Shown piece by piece: positions 1 to 9,494 of a stretch of DNA of 56,758 bases. The stretch lies in NCBI GenBank assembly GCA_944324805.1, contig CALUXS010000010.1, forward strand, positions 1-56,758, written 5' to 3'. The notes under the pieces are model-generated. The model was not told where the DNA came from and ran no database searches. It saw nothing but the letters and a program-made list of their open reading frames with translations. The translations under genes were made by a program, and so were the position numbers. How positions within the stretch are numbered: the stretch's first letter is position 1; each line of letters starts with the position of its first letter. Source of the DNA: an uncultured Acholeplasmatales bacterium (GTDB lineage Bacteria > Bacillota_I > Bacilli_A > Acholeplasmatales > Anaeroplasmataceae).

Positions 1-711
1 ATCAAAAATATTATATACCAACTTCATTAACAATAATAAATATAACTAAGTCAACTGACATACCGGGATATGCATTTTATGGATGTAAGAATGTGGAGGT
101 GGTTAATATACCTGAAGGTACGTTAAATATAGATAATTATGCATTCTATGGTTGTACAAACTTAAGTAGACTAAATTCTAATACTGAAGGAAAGGTAAAT
201 TTACCAGTAGGCATTGTTGAGATTTCTAATTATCTATTCTATAAATGTGAGAGTATTTTTGAAATTATATTATCAAATGAAACATTAAATATAGGTGATT
301 ATGCATTCTATGGTTGTACAAATATTGTAAGATTTAATAGTGATGAAGAATATGTACTAAATACACCATCAAAATGTGAAACTATAGGAAAATATGCCTT
401 TGGTATGCTTTCAAAGATTAAGAAAGTTATCGTATGTGATACAGTTACAAGCATAGGAGATTATGTATTTGATAGGATGATAGCGTTAGAAGAATTATCA
501 ATCCCTTATATTCCTAATAATGAGTCAACTTATGTAGGTATAGGTAAAATATTTAGTTATTCTAATAATAGTATAAGTGAAATGTATATTGGTGGTGCTA
601 GGGATAGTAGTGGTTATCAAAAATATTATATACCAACTTCATTAACAATAATAAATATAACTAGATCAACCGACATACCAGGATATGCATTTTATAATTG
701 TAAGAATGTGA
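1..711 (+). repeat. Intragenic ~95-bp near-identical repeat pair
   Basis: Bases 1-95 and 617-711 are almost identical, differing at only a handful of positions. Both encode QKYYIPTSLTIINIT.STDIPGYAFY. A shorter repeat, ATTATGCATTCTATGGTTGT, occurs at about 137 and 298. These are leucine-rich-repeat units copied within the gene, a usual way such surface proteins grow and shrink. Confidence 0.85.
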
Positions 712-1677
712 AAATAATAAACTTGAGAATTGATAGTACATTAGGTAATGACGCTATATATAATTGCCAAGCAACTATAAATTATGTTTTTGAAAATCCA
801 TATTTTAGTAATAATTATTTGGAATGGGATGGTAAGACTATGGCAACAAAATATGATTCTGGCGATGGAACAATTGATAATCCATACGTTATTGCTAATT
901 CAATTCAGTTTGCCTATTTTGTCAATCAAATAAATGCTAGAAATACTTATTCTTGATTATACTTTGAAATTACAAACGATATTAATTTAGCTTCGTATGA
1001 AATTTCAAGTATTAAAGAGTTTGACGGTACTTTAAATGGAAAAAATCATATCATAAAAAATTTAAAATATGTATCAACTTCAAGCTTTATTGGTTTGTTT
1101 GAAATAATTGGTATAAATGGAAAAATAGAGAATTTAGGTTTATTAATAGTAGATCTCTCTATAGAATTAAGTGAAACTAGTGTTTATCATATAGGTGTAT
1201 TAGCTGGCTTGAATCACGGAACTATCACAAATTGTTATGCTTCAGGAAACTTAACATATATAGCTCAAAGTGATATATATATGGGCGGATTAGTTGGTAA
1301 AAATTGTGGTACTATCAGCAATTCATATTCTATAGTTAATGCATCGGAAATTACTAGTACTTCAGCATATGTAGGAGGACTTGTTGGATATAATGAAGGA
1401 AATATTGAAGGGTCAATTGCCTATGGTAATGTATTGGCTTCAGGATCTACAATAGCTTATTCATATGCAAGCGGATTGGTTGGCTATACAAGAGTACTGA
1501 TGTTATTAAAGAATGTTACAGAAGTAGTTTACAGGTAATAACTAGGTATGACAAAGTATCAAGCTCATATAATGATTTGGAATAGTTGATACAATTTTAA
1601 ATATCAAAGAATATTGTAAAAGTAATTGGGATAGTAGTGTTTGGGATTTTTCGGTTGATATTCCAAGATTTATATGA
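1..1677 (+). pseudogene. Decayed LRR_5/GLUG surface protein gene, 5' end outside window
   Basis: The reading frame is open from base 3 and runs to a TGA at 954-956, then continues in the same frame (957-1538). The first part holds BspA-like leucine-rich repeats (units with I.DYAFYGCTN), the second holds GLUG repeats (GGLVG.N.GTI.N.YS) of secreted adhesin or peptidase-like proteins. The two modules are normally fused, and the linker (GDGTIDNPYVI...YFEITNDINL) is intact apart from the TGA, which falls where related linkers have Gly, so a GGA-to-TGA nonsense change is the simplest reading. Near 1491 the GLUG frame is lost, but a shifted frame gives a plausible continuation (STDVIKECYR), and a further shift yields a C-terminal relic with WDSSVWDFS ending at the TGA at 1675-1677. 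Several lesions together indicate a pseudogene. The ancestral product was probably exported and cell-surface attached. Confidence 0.75.
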
Positions 1678-1864
1678 AATAATATCAGGTTCTATGAAAT
1701 TGAAAAAATTAAAATGTAACTATCAATATATGATTTCTATTTTTAACTTTTTTATATCATAAATATTAATATACGTCTCAGTACTGTAACAAATTATTAT
1801 TTGATATGTTATATAAATTTTGCATTTTGCACATCTTAAAAACATTATTGGTTTAATATAGTTA

Positions 1865-1893
1865 TTGCAAAAAAAAGTTCTTTATGTTATGAT
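1865..1893 (+). promoter_or_regulatory. SigA-type promoter of the mntP transcript
   Basis: TTGCAA (1865-1870) and TATGAT (1888-1893) are separated by 17 bp. This places the start site just upstream of the riboswitch aptamer. Confidence 0.6.
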
Positions 1894-1909
1894 AAATGCG
1901 TTAATATTC

Positions 1910-2035
1910 TTGATAAGGGAGTAGTTTGCTAGAAATAGTGATTGGTCTACAAAATGGATTATCCAGGCTCAATCTTAAAAAACGAGACTTATGTTTTATT
2001 ATTTAATTATAATAAGACATAAGTCTTTTCTTTTT
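1910..2035 (+). promoter_or_regulatory. yybP-ykoY manganese riboswitch with terminator, upstream of mntP
   Basis: The aptamer hallmarks are GGGAGTAG near 1917, CCAGGCT near 1963 and GAGACTTAT at 1984-1992. The 5' strand GATAAG can pair with CTTAT of the last motif (P1), and GATTG/CAATC brackets the inner arm that contains a TGGAT/ATCCA hairpin. A terminator hairpin follows: AGACTTATGT (1985-1994) with ACATAAGTCT (2017-2026), then a T-rich tract. The P1 3' strand is also the terminator 5' strand, so forming P1 would block termination. Members of this family bind Mn2+ and commonly sit before Mn exporters, which fits the next gene: high Mn2+ should switch it on. Family assignment is by eye. Confidence 0.78.
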
Positions 2036-2063
2036 ATCAAGAAATAGAAAGAGGTTTACAAGT

Positions 2064-2636
2064 ATGGATTGGTTATTTTTTGTTAAAAGTATTTTTCTAG
2101 GAGTTGCTTTGGCTATGGATGCATGTGCCGTTTCAATGACAAATGGTTTAGAGGAACCTAAGATGCGTTTTCCAAAGGTACTTTTTATAGCTTTAATGTT
2201 TGGTATTTTCCAAGGTGGAATGCCACTTATAGGCTATTTTGTAGGACATGCCGTTTTAAAATATATCGAAATGTTTATTCCTTGGATAGCTTTAGTTTTA
2301 TTATTATTTTTGGGAATTAAGATGATAATTGATGGTATTAAGAAAAAAGAAGAAACTGAGGAATTAAAGAAGTTAACATTTTTAACTATTTTTATTCAAG
2401 CAATTGCTACTTCAATTGATGCATTAAGCGTAGGATTTACTTTTGCAGATTATACAAATACAATGGCTCTTGTTTGTGTATTTATAGTTGCTATAGTTAC
2501 AACCTTTATATGTATAGTTGCTGTATATATAGGTAAAAAATTTGGTTCAAAATTAGAAAATAAAGCTGTTATTTTAGGTGGAATAATTTTAATTGCTATA
2601 GGATTAGAGATATTCATATCTGGAATGATAGGATAA
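2064..2636 (+). CDS. mntP: Manganese efflux pump MntP
   Basis: This 190-residue membrane protein exports Mn2+ across the cytoplasmic membrane. It has the family's six hydrophobic segments and two-fold repeated layout. Conserved acidic residues lie in membrane segments: Asp in GVALAMDACAVS (about residues 13-24) and Asp in TSIDALSVGF (about 117-126), as in MntP (former YebN). Length is normal. The ATG at 2064 follows AGAAAGAGG at a suitable distance. The gene is transcribed alone, between a manganese riboswitch and a bidirectional terminator at 2641, so expression should rise when cytoplasmic manganese is high. No anomaly seen. Confidence 0.92.
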   Translation: MDWLFFVKSIFLGVALAMDACAVSMTNGLEEPKMRFPKVLFIALMFGIFQGGMPLIGYFVGHAVLKYIEMFIPWIALVLLLFLGIKMIIDGIKKKEETEELKKLTFLTIFIQAIATSIDALSVGFTFADYTNTMALVCVFIVAIVTTFICIVAVYIGKKFGSKLENKAVILGGIILIAIGLEIFISGMIG

Positions 2637-2640
2637 TAAA

Positions 2641-2672
2641 AAAGACTTAGAAATGAATCTAAGTCTTTTTAT
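2641..2672. terminator. Bidirectional terminator between mntP and tRNA-Arg
   Basis: AAAGACTTAG (2641-2650) pairs with CTAAGTCTTT (2659-2668). It has A-tracts upstream and T-tracts downstream, so it can serve mntP on the plus strand and the tRNA on the minus strand. Confidence 0.8.
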
Positions 2673-2720
2673 ATGGGTTAAATGGTTCTAAAAGTTTAAA
2701 AACCTATAGTATTCCATAAA

Positions 2721-2797
2721 TGGCGTCCCAGAGAAGATTTGAACTTCCGACCGATTGCTTAGGAGGCAATTCCTCTATCCAGCTGAGGTACTGGGAC
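2721..2797 (-). tRNA. tRNA-Arg (anticodon CCT)
   Basis: Read on the minus strand, the acceptor stem GTCCCAG/CTGGGAC closes a normal cloverleaf with an encoded CCA end (plus-strand TGG at 2721-2723). The anticodon arm ATTGC-CTCCTAA-GCAAT gives anticodon CCT, reading AGG. The T arm contains GTTCAAATC. Confidence 0.95.
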
Positions 2798-2807
2798 ATA
2801 TACTGAA

Positions 2808-2836
2808 ATTATATTCTATTTTGTCATTTTTATCAA
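2808..2836 (-). promoter_or_regulatory. Promoter of tRNA-Arg
   Basis: On the minus strand TTGATA (2836-2831) and TATAAT (2813-2808) are 17 bp apart, about ten bases before the tRNA 5' end. Confidence 0.7.
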
Positions 2837-3020
2837 GGGTAATAAGTCAAAAAAGATTAAAAGCCCTTTCAACGATTATTAATAAAAAACAAACGTAAAA
2901 CGATCCATTTACATAAAAAAACAAAATGATAAAAACTTAACTATTAGGCTATTTTTAATTTACACAGTCACGGAGTATCGCAAAAAAGTTAAAAAAAGTT
3001 AAAAAGTAGTTGTTTTTTTG

Positions 3021-3049
3021 TTGACTTAGAAAAAACAGGTTAGTATAAT
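3021..3049 (+). promoter_or_regulatory. SigA promoter of the str operon
   Basis: TTGACT (3021-3026), 17 bp, TATAAT (3044-3049). It gives a leader of about 55 nt before rpsL. The stretch 2837-3020 shows no gene; it is AT-rich with no structure I recognise. Confidence 0.8.
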
Positions 3050-3109
3050 ACGTTTGTCTATTTTGGTAAAGGACATTAATATTCTTATCTATGGAAAGGA
3101 GAAAATTTT

Positions 3110-3532
3110 ATGCCAACTATTGAACAATTAGTACGCAAGGGAAGACAAGATAAGGTATCTAAATCTAAATCACCATCATTAGGTATTAGCTTTAACACAT
3201 TAGAAAAGAGATACAATAACTTACCTTCACCACAAAAACGTGGAGTATGTACACGTGTTACTACTATGACACCTAAGAAACCTAACTCAGCATTACGTAA
3301 GTATGCCCGTGTTCGTTTAACTAATGGTATCGAGGTAACAGCATACATTCCAGGTATTGGACATAGCTTACAAGAACATAGTACTGTATTAATCCGTGGC
3401 GGTCGTGTTAAGGATTTACCAGGTGTTCGTTATCATATTATTCGTGGTGCTCTTGATACAACAGGTGTAGCAAACCGTATGCAATCTCGTTCTAAATACG
3501 GTGCTAAGAGACCAAAAGCAACTAAAAAATAA
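3110..3532 (+). CDS. rpsL: 30S ribosomal protein S12
   Basis: S12 sits at the decoding centre of the small subunit and helps proofread codon-anticodon pairing; it is the classical streptomycin-resistance target. The protein is 140 residues, normal for the family. It starts [12 protein letters not shown] and carries KKPNSALRK (about 57-65) and the loop [13 protein letters not shown] (about 98-110). The start follows GGAAAGGAG. It is the first gene of rpsL-rpsG-fusA-tuf. The two Lys residues tied to streptomycin susceptibility (in KKPNSALRK and GGRVKDLPG) are present. Confidence 0.98.
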   Translation: MPTIEQLVRKGRQDKVSKSKSPSLGISFNTLEKRYNNLPSPQKRGVCTRVTTMTPKKPNSALRKYARVRLTNGIEVTAYIPGIGHSLQEHSTVLIRGGRVKDLPGVRYHIIRGALDTTGVANRMQSRSKYGAKRPKATKK

Positions 3533-3564
3533 TTTATTATAAAGATTAAAGGAGGAAACTGACT

Positions 3565-4035
3565 ATGCCTCGTAAGGGTCATATTGCAAAAAGAGATGTG
3601 CTTCCTGATCCAATATATAATTCAAAGCTTGTAACAAGAGCTATTAATGCAATTATGTTAGATGGTAAAAAAGGAACTGCACAAACTATATTATACAATG
3701 CATTAGAACGTGTTAAAAATCAAACAGGTCAAGATGCATTAGAAGTATTTAACAAAGCATTAGAAAACATTATGCCAGTTTTAGAAGTAAAGAGCCGTCG
3801 TATTGGTGGCCAAAACTATCAAGTACCTATTGAAGTACGTCCTGAACGTCGTCAAACTTTAGGTTTAAGATGGTTAGTTCGTTATGCTAGATTACGTAAC
3901 GATAAGACTATGGAAGAAAAATTAGCAAGAGAAATCATCGATGCTTCAAATGGTACAGGTGGTGCTTGCAAGAAACGTGAAGATACTCACAAGATGGCAG
4001 AAGCTAATAAAGCATTCGCACATTATCGTTGGTAA
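3565..4035 (+). CDS. rpsG: 30S ribosomal protein S7
   Basis: S7 binds the 3' major domain of 16S rRNA, nucleates head assembly of the small subunit and contacts the E-site tRNA. At 156 residues it has the standard bacterial length, beginning [16 protein letters not shown], with the conserved [14 protein letters not shown] segment (about 76-89) and [10 protein letters not shown]. The ATG is preceded by AAAGGAGG. It lies 32 bases after rpsL and 24 before fusA, in the same transcript. In other bacteria S7 is the translational repressor of this operon; no operator structure was identified here. Confidence 0.98.
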   Translation: MPRKGHIAKRDVLPDPIYNSKLVTRAINAIMLDGKKGTAQTILYNALERVKNQTGQDALEVFNKALENIMPVLEVKSRRIGGQNYQVPIEVRPERRQTLGLRWLVRYARLRNDKTMEEKLAREIIDASNGTGGACKKREDTHKMAEANKAFAHYRW

Positions 4036-4059
4036 TACTTTTTTAGGAGAGAATACATT

Positions 4060-6126
4060 ATGCCAAGACAATATTCACTAGAAATGACTCGTAATATCGG
4101 TATCATGGCTCACATTGATGCTGGTAAGACGACTACTACTGAACGTATTTTATACCACACAAAGAAAATCCATAAGATTGGTGAAACACATGATGGTGCT
4201 GCAACAATGGACTGGATGGTTCAAGAACAAGAACGTGGTATTACAATTACATCAGCAGCTACAACTGCAATTTGGAAAAATCATAGAGTTAACATCATTG
4301 ATACTCCAGGACACGTTGACTTCACAGTTGAAGTTTCTCGTTCTTTACGTGTATTAGATGGTGCTGTTACAGTATTAGATGGACAAGCTGGTGTTGAACC
4401 TCAAACTGAAACAGTTTGGCGTCAAGCAACAGATTACAATGTTCCACGTATTGTATTTGTTAATAAGATGGACAAGATTGGTGCTGATTTTGAATATTCT
4501 GTAAGTACTATCCATGATCGTTTAGGTGCTACAGCAGCAGCAATTCAATGGCCAATCGGTGCTGAAGATCAATTCAAAGGTCAAGTAGATTTAATTACTA
4601 TGAAGGCTTATGTTTATGATGGTGGCGCTGATGAAAATTATCAAGAAACTGAAATTCCAGCTGATTTAGTTGACATTTGCCAAGAAAAACGTGATGTTTT
4701 ATTAGATACATTATCACAATTTGATGATGAATTAGCTATGGCATATCTTGAAGGAGAAGAAATCGCTCCTGAAACTATTAAGGCTGTAATTCGTAAGGCT
4801 ACATTAGCAGTAAAATTCTTCCCTGTATTATGTGGTTCAGCATTCAAAAATATGGGTGTTAAGAAGGTTCTAGATGCTGCTATTGATTACTTACCTTCAC
4901 CACTTGATGTACAAGATATTATTGCTCATAATCCAGATGGTTCTACATTTACATTAACAGTATCTGATGACGCACCATTTGCTGCATTAGCATTTAAGGT
5001 AGTTACAGATCCATTCGTTGGTAAATTAACATACTTCCGTGTTTATTCAGGTAAATGCGAAGGTGGTTCTTATGTAAAGAACACTACTAAGGGAACTAAA
5101 GAAAGATTAGGACGTATCATGCAAATGCATGCTAACCACCGTGAAGAAATTAAAGAAGTTTACTGTGGTGATATTGCTGCAGCAGTTGGTTTCAAAAATA
5201 CAACTACAGGTGACACTTTAGGTGATGAAAAGGCTGAATTCATCCTTGAAAAGATGGTATTCCCTGAACCAGTTATCAGTGTTGCTGTTGAGCCAAAAAC
5301 TAAGGCTGATCAAGAAAAAATGACTACAGCATTATTAAAATTAGCTGAAGAAGATCCTACTTTCAAAACTTATACTGATTCTGAAACAGGTCAAACAATC
5401 ATTGCTGGTATGGGTGAACTTCACTTAGACATCATTGTTGACCGTATGAAACGTGAGTTCAACGTTGTTGCTAATGTTGGTGCTCCACAAGTTTCTTATC
5501 GTGAAACTATTACTCAAGCAGCTGATTGCGAAGGTAAATTCGTTCGTCAATCAGGTGGTCGTGGTCAATATGGTCACTGCTGGATTAAGTTTGAACCAAA
5601 TCCAGAAAAAGGATATGAATTCGTTGATAATATCGTTGGTGGTGTTATCCCTCGTGAATACATTCCTGTTGTTGATAAAGGTTTACAAGAAGCATTACCA
5701 AATGGTATTTTAGCTGGATATCCTTTAATAGATATCAAAGCTACATTATTTGATGGTTCATACCATGAAGTTGACTCTTCTGAAATGGCATTTAAGGTTG
5801 CTGCTTCATTAGCTTTAAAGGCTGCTAAAGACAAATGTAAACCAGTATTATTAGAGCCAATTATGGAAGTTGATGTAACAATTCCTGAAGAATACATGGG
5901 TAACGTTATCGGTGATTTAACAAGTCGTCGTGGACGCTTAGATTCACAAGAGAAACGTGGTAATGGTATTAAGATTCGTGCTTATGTACCATTAGCTGAA
6001 ATGTTCGGTTATGCTACAGCACTTCGTTCAAATTCTCAAGGACGTGGAAACTTCACAATGCAAACTCATCATTATGAAGCTTGTCCAAAGAATATCCAAG
6101 AAGAAATCATTAAATCTAGATCTTAA
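4060..6126 (+). CDS. fusA: Elongation factor G
   Basis: EF-G is the GTPase that drives tRNA-mRNA translocation on the ribosome and, with RRF, ribosome recycling. The 688 residues carry the G-domain motifs [13 protein letters not shown] (P loop, about 17-29), the switch segment [19 protein letters not shown] and NKMDK. Domain II and the C-terminal domains follow ([21 protein letters not shown]). Length is normal and there is a clear AGGAGAG ribosome site. It is third in the str operon. The only EF-G gene in this window, so it is presumably the essential copy. Confidence 0.98.
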   Translation: MPRQYSLEMTRNIGIMAHIDAGKTTTTERILYHTKKIHKIGETHDGAATMDWMVQEQERGITITSAATTAIWKNHRVNIIDTPGHVDFTVEVSRSLRVLDGAVTVLDGQAGVEPQTETVWRQATDYNVPRIVFVNKMDKIGADFEYSVSTIHDRLGATAAAIQWPIGAEDQFKGQVDLITMKAYVYDGGADENYQETEIPADLVDICQEKRDVLLDTLSQFDDELAMAYLEGEEIAPETIKAVIRKATLAVKFFPVLCGSAFKNMGVKKVLDAAIDYLPSPLDVQDIIAHNPDGSTFTLTVSDDAPFAALAFKVVTDPFVGKLTYFRVYSGKCEGGSYVKNTTKGTKERLGRIMQMHANHREEIKEVYCGDIAAAVGFKNTTTGDTLGDEKAEFILEKMVFPEPVISVAVEPKTKADQEKMTTALLKLAEEDPTFKTYTDSETGQTIIAGMGELHLDIIVDRMKREFNVVANVGAPQVSYRETITQAADCEGKFVRQSGGRGQYGHCWIKFEPNPEKGYEFVDNIVGGVIPREYIPVVDKGLQEALPNGILAGYPLIDIKATLFDGSYHEVDSSEMAFKVAASLALKAAKDKCKPVLLEPIMEVDVTIPEEYMGNVIGDLTSRRGRLDSQEKRGNGIKIRAYVPLAEMFGYATALRSNSQGRGNFTMQTHHYEACPKNIQEEIIKSRS

Positions 6127-6151
6127 TTTAGATTAAAAATAAGGGTAATAC

Positions 6152-6180
6152 TTGATTTTACCGACCATATCTAGTAAAAT
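6152..6180 (+). promoter_or_regulatory. Possible internal promoter for tuf
   Basis: TTGATT (6152-6157), 17 bp, TAAAAT (6175-6180) lies in the 121-bp gap between fusA and tuf. A small dyad, ATATCT...AGATAT (6168-6187), overlaps the -10. It would allow EF-Tu to be made in excess over the rest of the operon. Confidence 0.5.
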
Positions 6181-6247
6181 AGATATGATAAAAAATTATC
6201 AAGAAGTAATATAAAATACAAAAATTAATTAGGAGGACCATTATAAA

Positions 6248-7432
6248 ATGGCAAAGGAAAAATTTGTTCGTACAAAACCACATGTTAACATTGGTACTAT
6301 TGGTCACGTTGACCATGGTAAAACAACTTTAACTGCAGCTATCACTAACGTATTAGCTAAAAAAGGTTTAGCACAAGCTAAAGCTTATGATGCTATCGAT
6401 GCTGCTCCAGAAGAAAAAGAACGTGGTATTACTATTAACTCAGCTCACGTTGAGTATGAAACTGAAAAACGTCACTATGCACACGTTGACTGTCCAGGAC
6501 ATGCCGACTATGTAAAGAACATGATCACTGGTGCAGCTCAAATGGATGGTGCTATCTTAGTTATCGCTGCTACAGATGGCCCTATGGCTCAAACTCGTGA
6601 GCACATCTTATTAGCTCGTCAAGTTGGTGTACCTCGTATTGTTGTATTCTTAAATAAGTGTGATATGGTTGATGATGAAGAATTAATCGACTTAGTAGAA
6701 ATGGATACTCGTGACTTATTAAATGAGTATGGTTTCCCTGGAGATGACACTCCAATTATCCGTGGTTCAGCTTTAGGTGCATTAAATGGTGATCCAAAAT
6801 GGGTTGAAAGAGTAGAAGAATTAATGAATGTTGTTGATGAATACATTCCTACTCCAGAACGTGATACAGATAAACCATTCTTAATGCCAATCGAAGACGT
6901 ATTCACAATCACAGGTCGTGGTACAGTAGTTACTGGACGTGTTGAACGTGGTCAAGTACGTGTTGGTGATACTGTTGAAATCATTGGTATCCATGAAACT
7001 CAATCATCAGTAGTTACTGGTGTTGAAATGTTCCGTAAGCTATTAGACTATGCTGAAGCTGGTGACAATATCGGTGTATTATTACGTGGTATTTCTCGTG
7101 ATCAAGTTCAACGTGGTCAAGTATTAGCTAAACCAAAATCAGTTAATCCACATCATAAATTCAAAGCTCAAGTTTACGTTTTAACTAAAGAAGAAGGTGG
7201 ACGTCATACAGCATTCTTCTCTAACTATCGTCCTCAATTCTATTTCCGTACAACTGACGTTACTGGTATCATTACTCTTGAACCAGGTACAGAAATGGTA
7301 ATGCCAGGTGATAATACAGTTATGACTGTTGAGTTAATTCACCCAATCGCTATTGAACAAGGTACTAAGTTCTCAATCCGTGAAGGTGGTAGAACAGTTG
7401 GTGCTGGTTCAGTTACTGACATTATTGAATAA
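6248..7432 (+). CDS. tuf: Elongation factor Tu
   Basis: EF-Tu delivers aminoacyl-tRNA to the ribosomal A site as a GTP complex. The 394-residue product has [14 protein letters not shown] (P loop, about 18-31), [25 protein letters not shown] and [11 protein letters not shown], then beta-barrel domains 2 and 3 ([31 protein letters not shown]). The ATG follows AGGAGGACC. It ends the str operon and is followed by two terminators in a row. Codon use is biased toward the GGT, CGT and GAA type seen in the ribosomal genes, as expected for a highly expressed gene. Confidence 0.98.
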   Translation: MAKEKFVRTKPHVNIGTIGHVDHGKTTLTAAITNVLAKKGLAQAKAYDAIDAAPEEKERGITINSAHVEYETEKRHYAHVDCPGHADYVKNMITGAAQMDGAILVIAATDGPMAQTREHILLARQVGVPRIVVFLNKCDMVDDEELIDLVEMDTRDLLNEYGFPGDDTPIIRGSALGALNGDPKWVERVEELMNVVDEYIPTPERDTDKPFLMPIEDVFTITGRGTVVTGRVERGQVRVGDTVEIIGIHETQSSVVTGVEMFRKLLDYAEAGDNIGVLLRGISRDQVQRGQVLAKPKSVNPHHKFKAQVYVLTKEEGGRHTAFFSNYRPQFYFRTTDVTGIITLEPGTEMVMPGDNTVMTVELIHPIAIEQGTKFSIREGGRTVGAGSVTDIIE

Positions 7433-7442
7433 TTTTAAAATT

Positions 7443-7470
7443 AGAAGATACGTGAGTATCTTCTTTTTTT
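7443..7470 (+). terminator. Terminator 1 after tuf
   Basis: GAAGATAC (7444-7451), loop GTGA, GTATCTTC (7456-7463), then seven T. Confidence 0.88.
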
Positions 7471-7476
7471 ATTTAT

Positions 7477-7500
7477 GCACCTAGAAGGTGCTTTTCTTTT
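7477..7500 (+). terminator. Terminator 2 after tuf
   Basis: GCACCT (7477-7482), short loop, AGGTGC (7486-7491), then TTTTCTTTT. It lies in tandem with the previous one, insulating the next gene from the very active str operon. Confidence 0.7.
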
Positions 7501-7542
7501 TATATGAATAATTGTATAATAGTAAAATACGGTGGTGATTTT

Positions 7543-8304
7543 ATGATTGATTCGCATGCGCATATTTTTGCTAGTGAATTTGATGTAGATAGAAATGATG
7601 TTATTGAAAGAGCAAAAAAAGAAGGGGTTAAAAAAATAATCCTGGTTGGTTTTTCATCTAAAACAAATGAACAAGCTTATGCATTAGCCAAAATGGATTC
7701 TTTTTTTTATCCTACTTGTGGTCTACACCCTTCAGAGGTAGATGATGGATTTGAAGAAGAAATAAAAAAATTAGAAGAATTCATAAAGAAAAATAAGGTT
7801 TATGCTGTTGGAGAATGTGGACTAGATTATTATTGGGATACTTCTTACAAGGAACAGCAAAAGGAAGCATTTAGAAGACAAATAGAATTATCTATAAAGT
7901 ATGATTTACCGCTTATAATCCATTGTAGAGATGCAATTCAAGACACCTATGATATACTAAAGGATTATGAAAAAGCGTATGGAGTTATGCATTGCTATAG
8001 TGGTTCTTATGAGATGGCTAAGGAATTTATAAAACTTGGTTTTTGTATTTCTTTAGGGGGTCCTGTTACATTTAAGAATGCTAAAGAACCAAAACGTGTT
8101 GCAGAAAATATTCCATTAGAGTATTTACTAATAGAAACAGATTCTCCTTATTTAGCACCTACACCATATAGGGGGAAAAGAAATGAATCTTCTTTTGTAA
8201 AGTATACATTAGAAGAAATTGCTAAAATAAGAAATATAGAAATAAAAGAATTAGAAAAAATTCTTGATTCAAATACTATAAAATTATTCAAATTGGAGGA
8301 TTAA
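7543..8304 (+). CDS. TatD family metal-dependent hydrolase
   Basis: TatD-type TIM-barrel enzymes use two divalent metals; members act as DNases or D-aminoacyl-tRNA-related hydrolases. The 253-residue protein has the signature MIDSHAHIF (metal HxH at residues 4-6), GECGLDYYWD, the HCRD motif (about 127-130), MHCYSGS and ETDSPYLAPTPYRGKRNE near the end, all diagnostic. An in-frame ATG upstream at 7504 is rejected because TATAAT (7515-7520) lies between it and the chosen start, and GGTGGTGAT precedes 7543. It is followed after one base by a lipoprotein protease gene. Confidence 0.93.
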   Translation: MIDSHAHIFASEFDVDRNDVIERAKKEGVKKIILVGFSSKTNEQAYALAKMDSFFYPTCGLHPSEVDDGFEEEIKKLEEFIKKNKVYAVGECGLDYYWDTSYKEQQKEAFRRQIELSIKYDLPLIIHCRDAIQDTYDILKDYEKAYGVMHCYSGSYEMAKEFIKLGFCISLGGPVTFKNAKEPKRVAENIPLEYLLIETDSPYLAPTPYRGKRNESSFVKYTLEEIAKIRNIEIKELEKILDSNTIKLFKLED

Positions 8305-8305
8305 T

Positions 8306-9478
8306 ATGAAAAAAATAGCAGTTTTATTGGTTGGTATATTTCTATCTTTGAGTTTAGTGAGTTGTGATCTTAATTTTTCTGATCCTAATGTTATCATAAA
8401 TACAATAGAGGACGAAAGCACAGAAAAAATACAAGTTCAAAACCAAATTAGTGAGACAATAAAGAAGGTTTCTCGTTATTGTGTTGGTATATATACTACT
8501 AATGGTACAACAGCATCAATAGGTTCTGGTGTTGTTTATAGAATAATTGATTTAGAGACTAATGATACAGCTACTGAAAGTACTAAGGAGGCACTATGCT
8601 ATGTAGTTACTAACGAGCACGTCATTGCTAGTGAGAGTACAAATGTTAAATATAAAGTATATATGGGAAATGATACATATTACCATGCTGACATAGTAGG
8701 TAGTGATGCTACAAATGATATTGCTGTTTTAACATTCCAAGTTAAACTTGGTGATGATACTATTAAATATAATGAATTTGCAGACATTTTTTCAGATGAA
8801 ATGTCTATGCCAGCACCAGGTAGTTATGCAATCGCTATTGGTTGCCCTTTATCATTAGATAACTATAACTACCCTACTGTTGGGTTAGTTGGAAAGGTTA
8901 CACTTAAGACTATTACGCACTCAGCCTTAATTAATCCAGGAAATAGTGGTGGTGGATTATTTGATACTAGTGGACGTCTAATGGGATTAAATGTACGTAA
9001 AAGCACAGTTATTGTAGAACCAGGTGAAAATGGTGAGGATGATATTGTACCTATTGAAGGTATATGTGAAGCAATTCCTATTTGGACATTGAAAACAGTT
9101 ATAAATGATATTGAAAATTTAAACAAGGTTGTTGTTCGTCCTAGTTTAGGTGTTGAGGTTTACAATGCAAATGCTAGTTTATATGATGAGCATAGAGATG
9201 TTTTACCTAATACTATGAGTCAAGGTGTCGTAGTTAATAATGTTACTATTAATGGCAATGCATCTAAAATGAATGGAGAAGATAATGAGGGTATTAAGTA
9301 TTTATCTTTAGAAAAAGGAGATGTAATTGCTAAGGTTAATGATGAAAATATAAAAAGAAGTGAAGATTTAGGATATTATCTAAGTATTGCAAAGCCAGGC
9401 GATACTATGAAATTGACAATATATAGAAATATTAATAATAGCTGGAAGGAAATAAATTTTTCAGGTAAATTATCATAA
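8306..9478 (+). CDS. HtrA-like serine protease lipoprotein with PDZ domain
   Basis: The product (390 residues) looks like an exported quality-control protease. It opens with a lipoprotein signal peptide ending LSLVSC, so it is anchored to the outer face of the membrane at Cys20. The trypsin-like domain shows the catalytic triad: His in TNEHVIA (about 105), Asp in TNDIAVL (about 138) and Ser in NPGNSGGGLFD (about 214). A PDZ-like region follows (about 280-385; SLEKGDVIAKVNDENI). It lies one base after tatD and 16 before the cation transporter, so the three are probably co-transcribed. A paralogue lies at 20171-21277 on the other strand. Confidence 0.88.
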   Translation: MKKIAVLLVGIFLSLSLVSCDLNFSDPNVIINTIEDESTEKIQVQNQISETIKKVSRYCVGIYTTNGTTASIGSGVVYRIIDLETNDTATESTKEALCYVVTNEHVIASESTNVKYKVYMGNDTYYHADIVGSDATNDIAVLTFQVKLGDDTIKYNEFADIFSDEMSMPAPGSYAIAIGCPLSLDNYNYPTVGLVGKVTLKTITHSALINPGNSGGGLFDTSGRLMGLNVRKSTVIVEPGENGEDDIVPIEGICEAIPIWTLKTVINDIENLNKVVVRPSLGVEVYNANASLYDEHRDVLPNTMSQGVVVNNVTINGNASKMNGEDNEGIKYLSLEKGDVIAKVNDENIKRSEDLGYYLSIAKPGDTMKLTIYRNINNSWKEINFSGKLS

Positions 9479-9494
9479 AGGGTGAGATTTTAAT

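Noticed and set aside
954-956. TGA read as Trp (genetic code 4) or selenocysteine
   Set aside because: TGA ends several well-formed genes exactly before the next ribosome site (29667, 42428, 11374), Trp is encoded by TGG throughout, and no SECIS-like hairpin was seen after 956. The residue expected there is Gly.
3085-3348. Minus-strand open frame opposite rpsL
   Set aside because: It is antisense to highly conserved rpsL codons and has no ribosome site; a shadow frame. The same holds for other antisense frames opposite fusA, tuf, prfA and the helicase gene.
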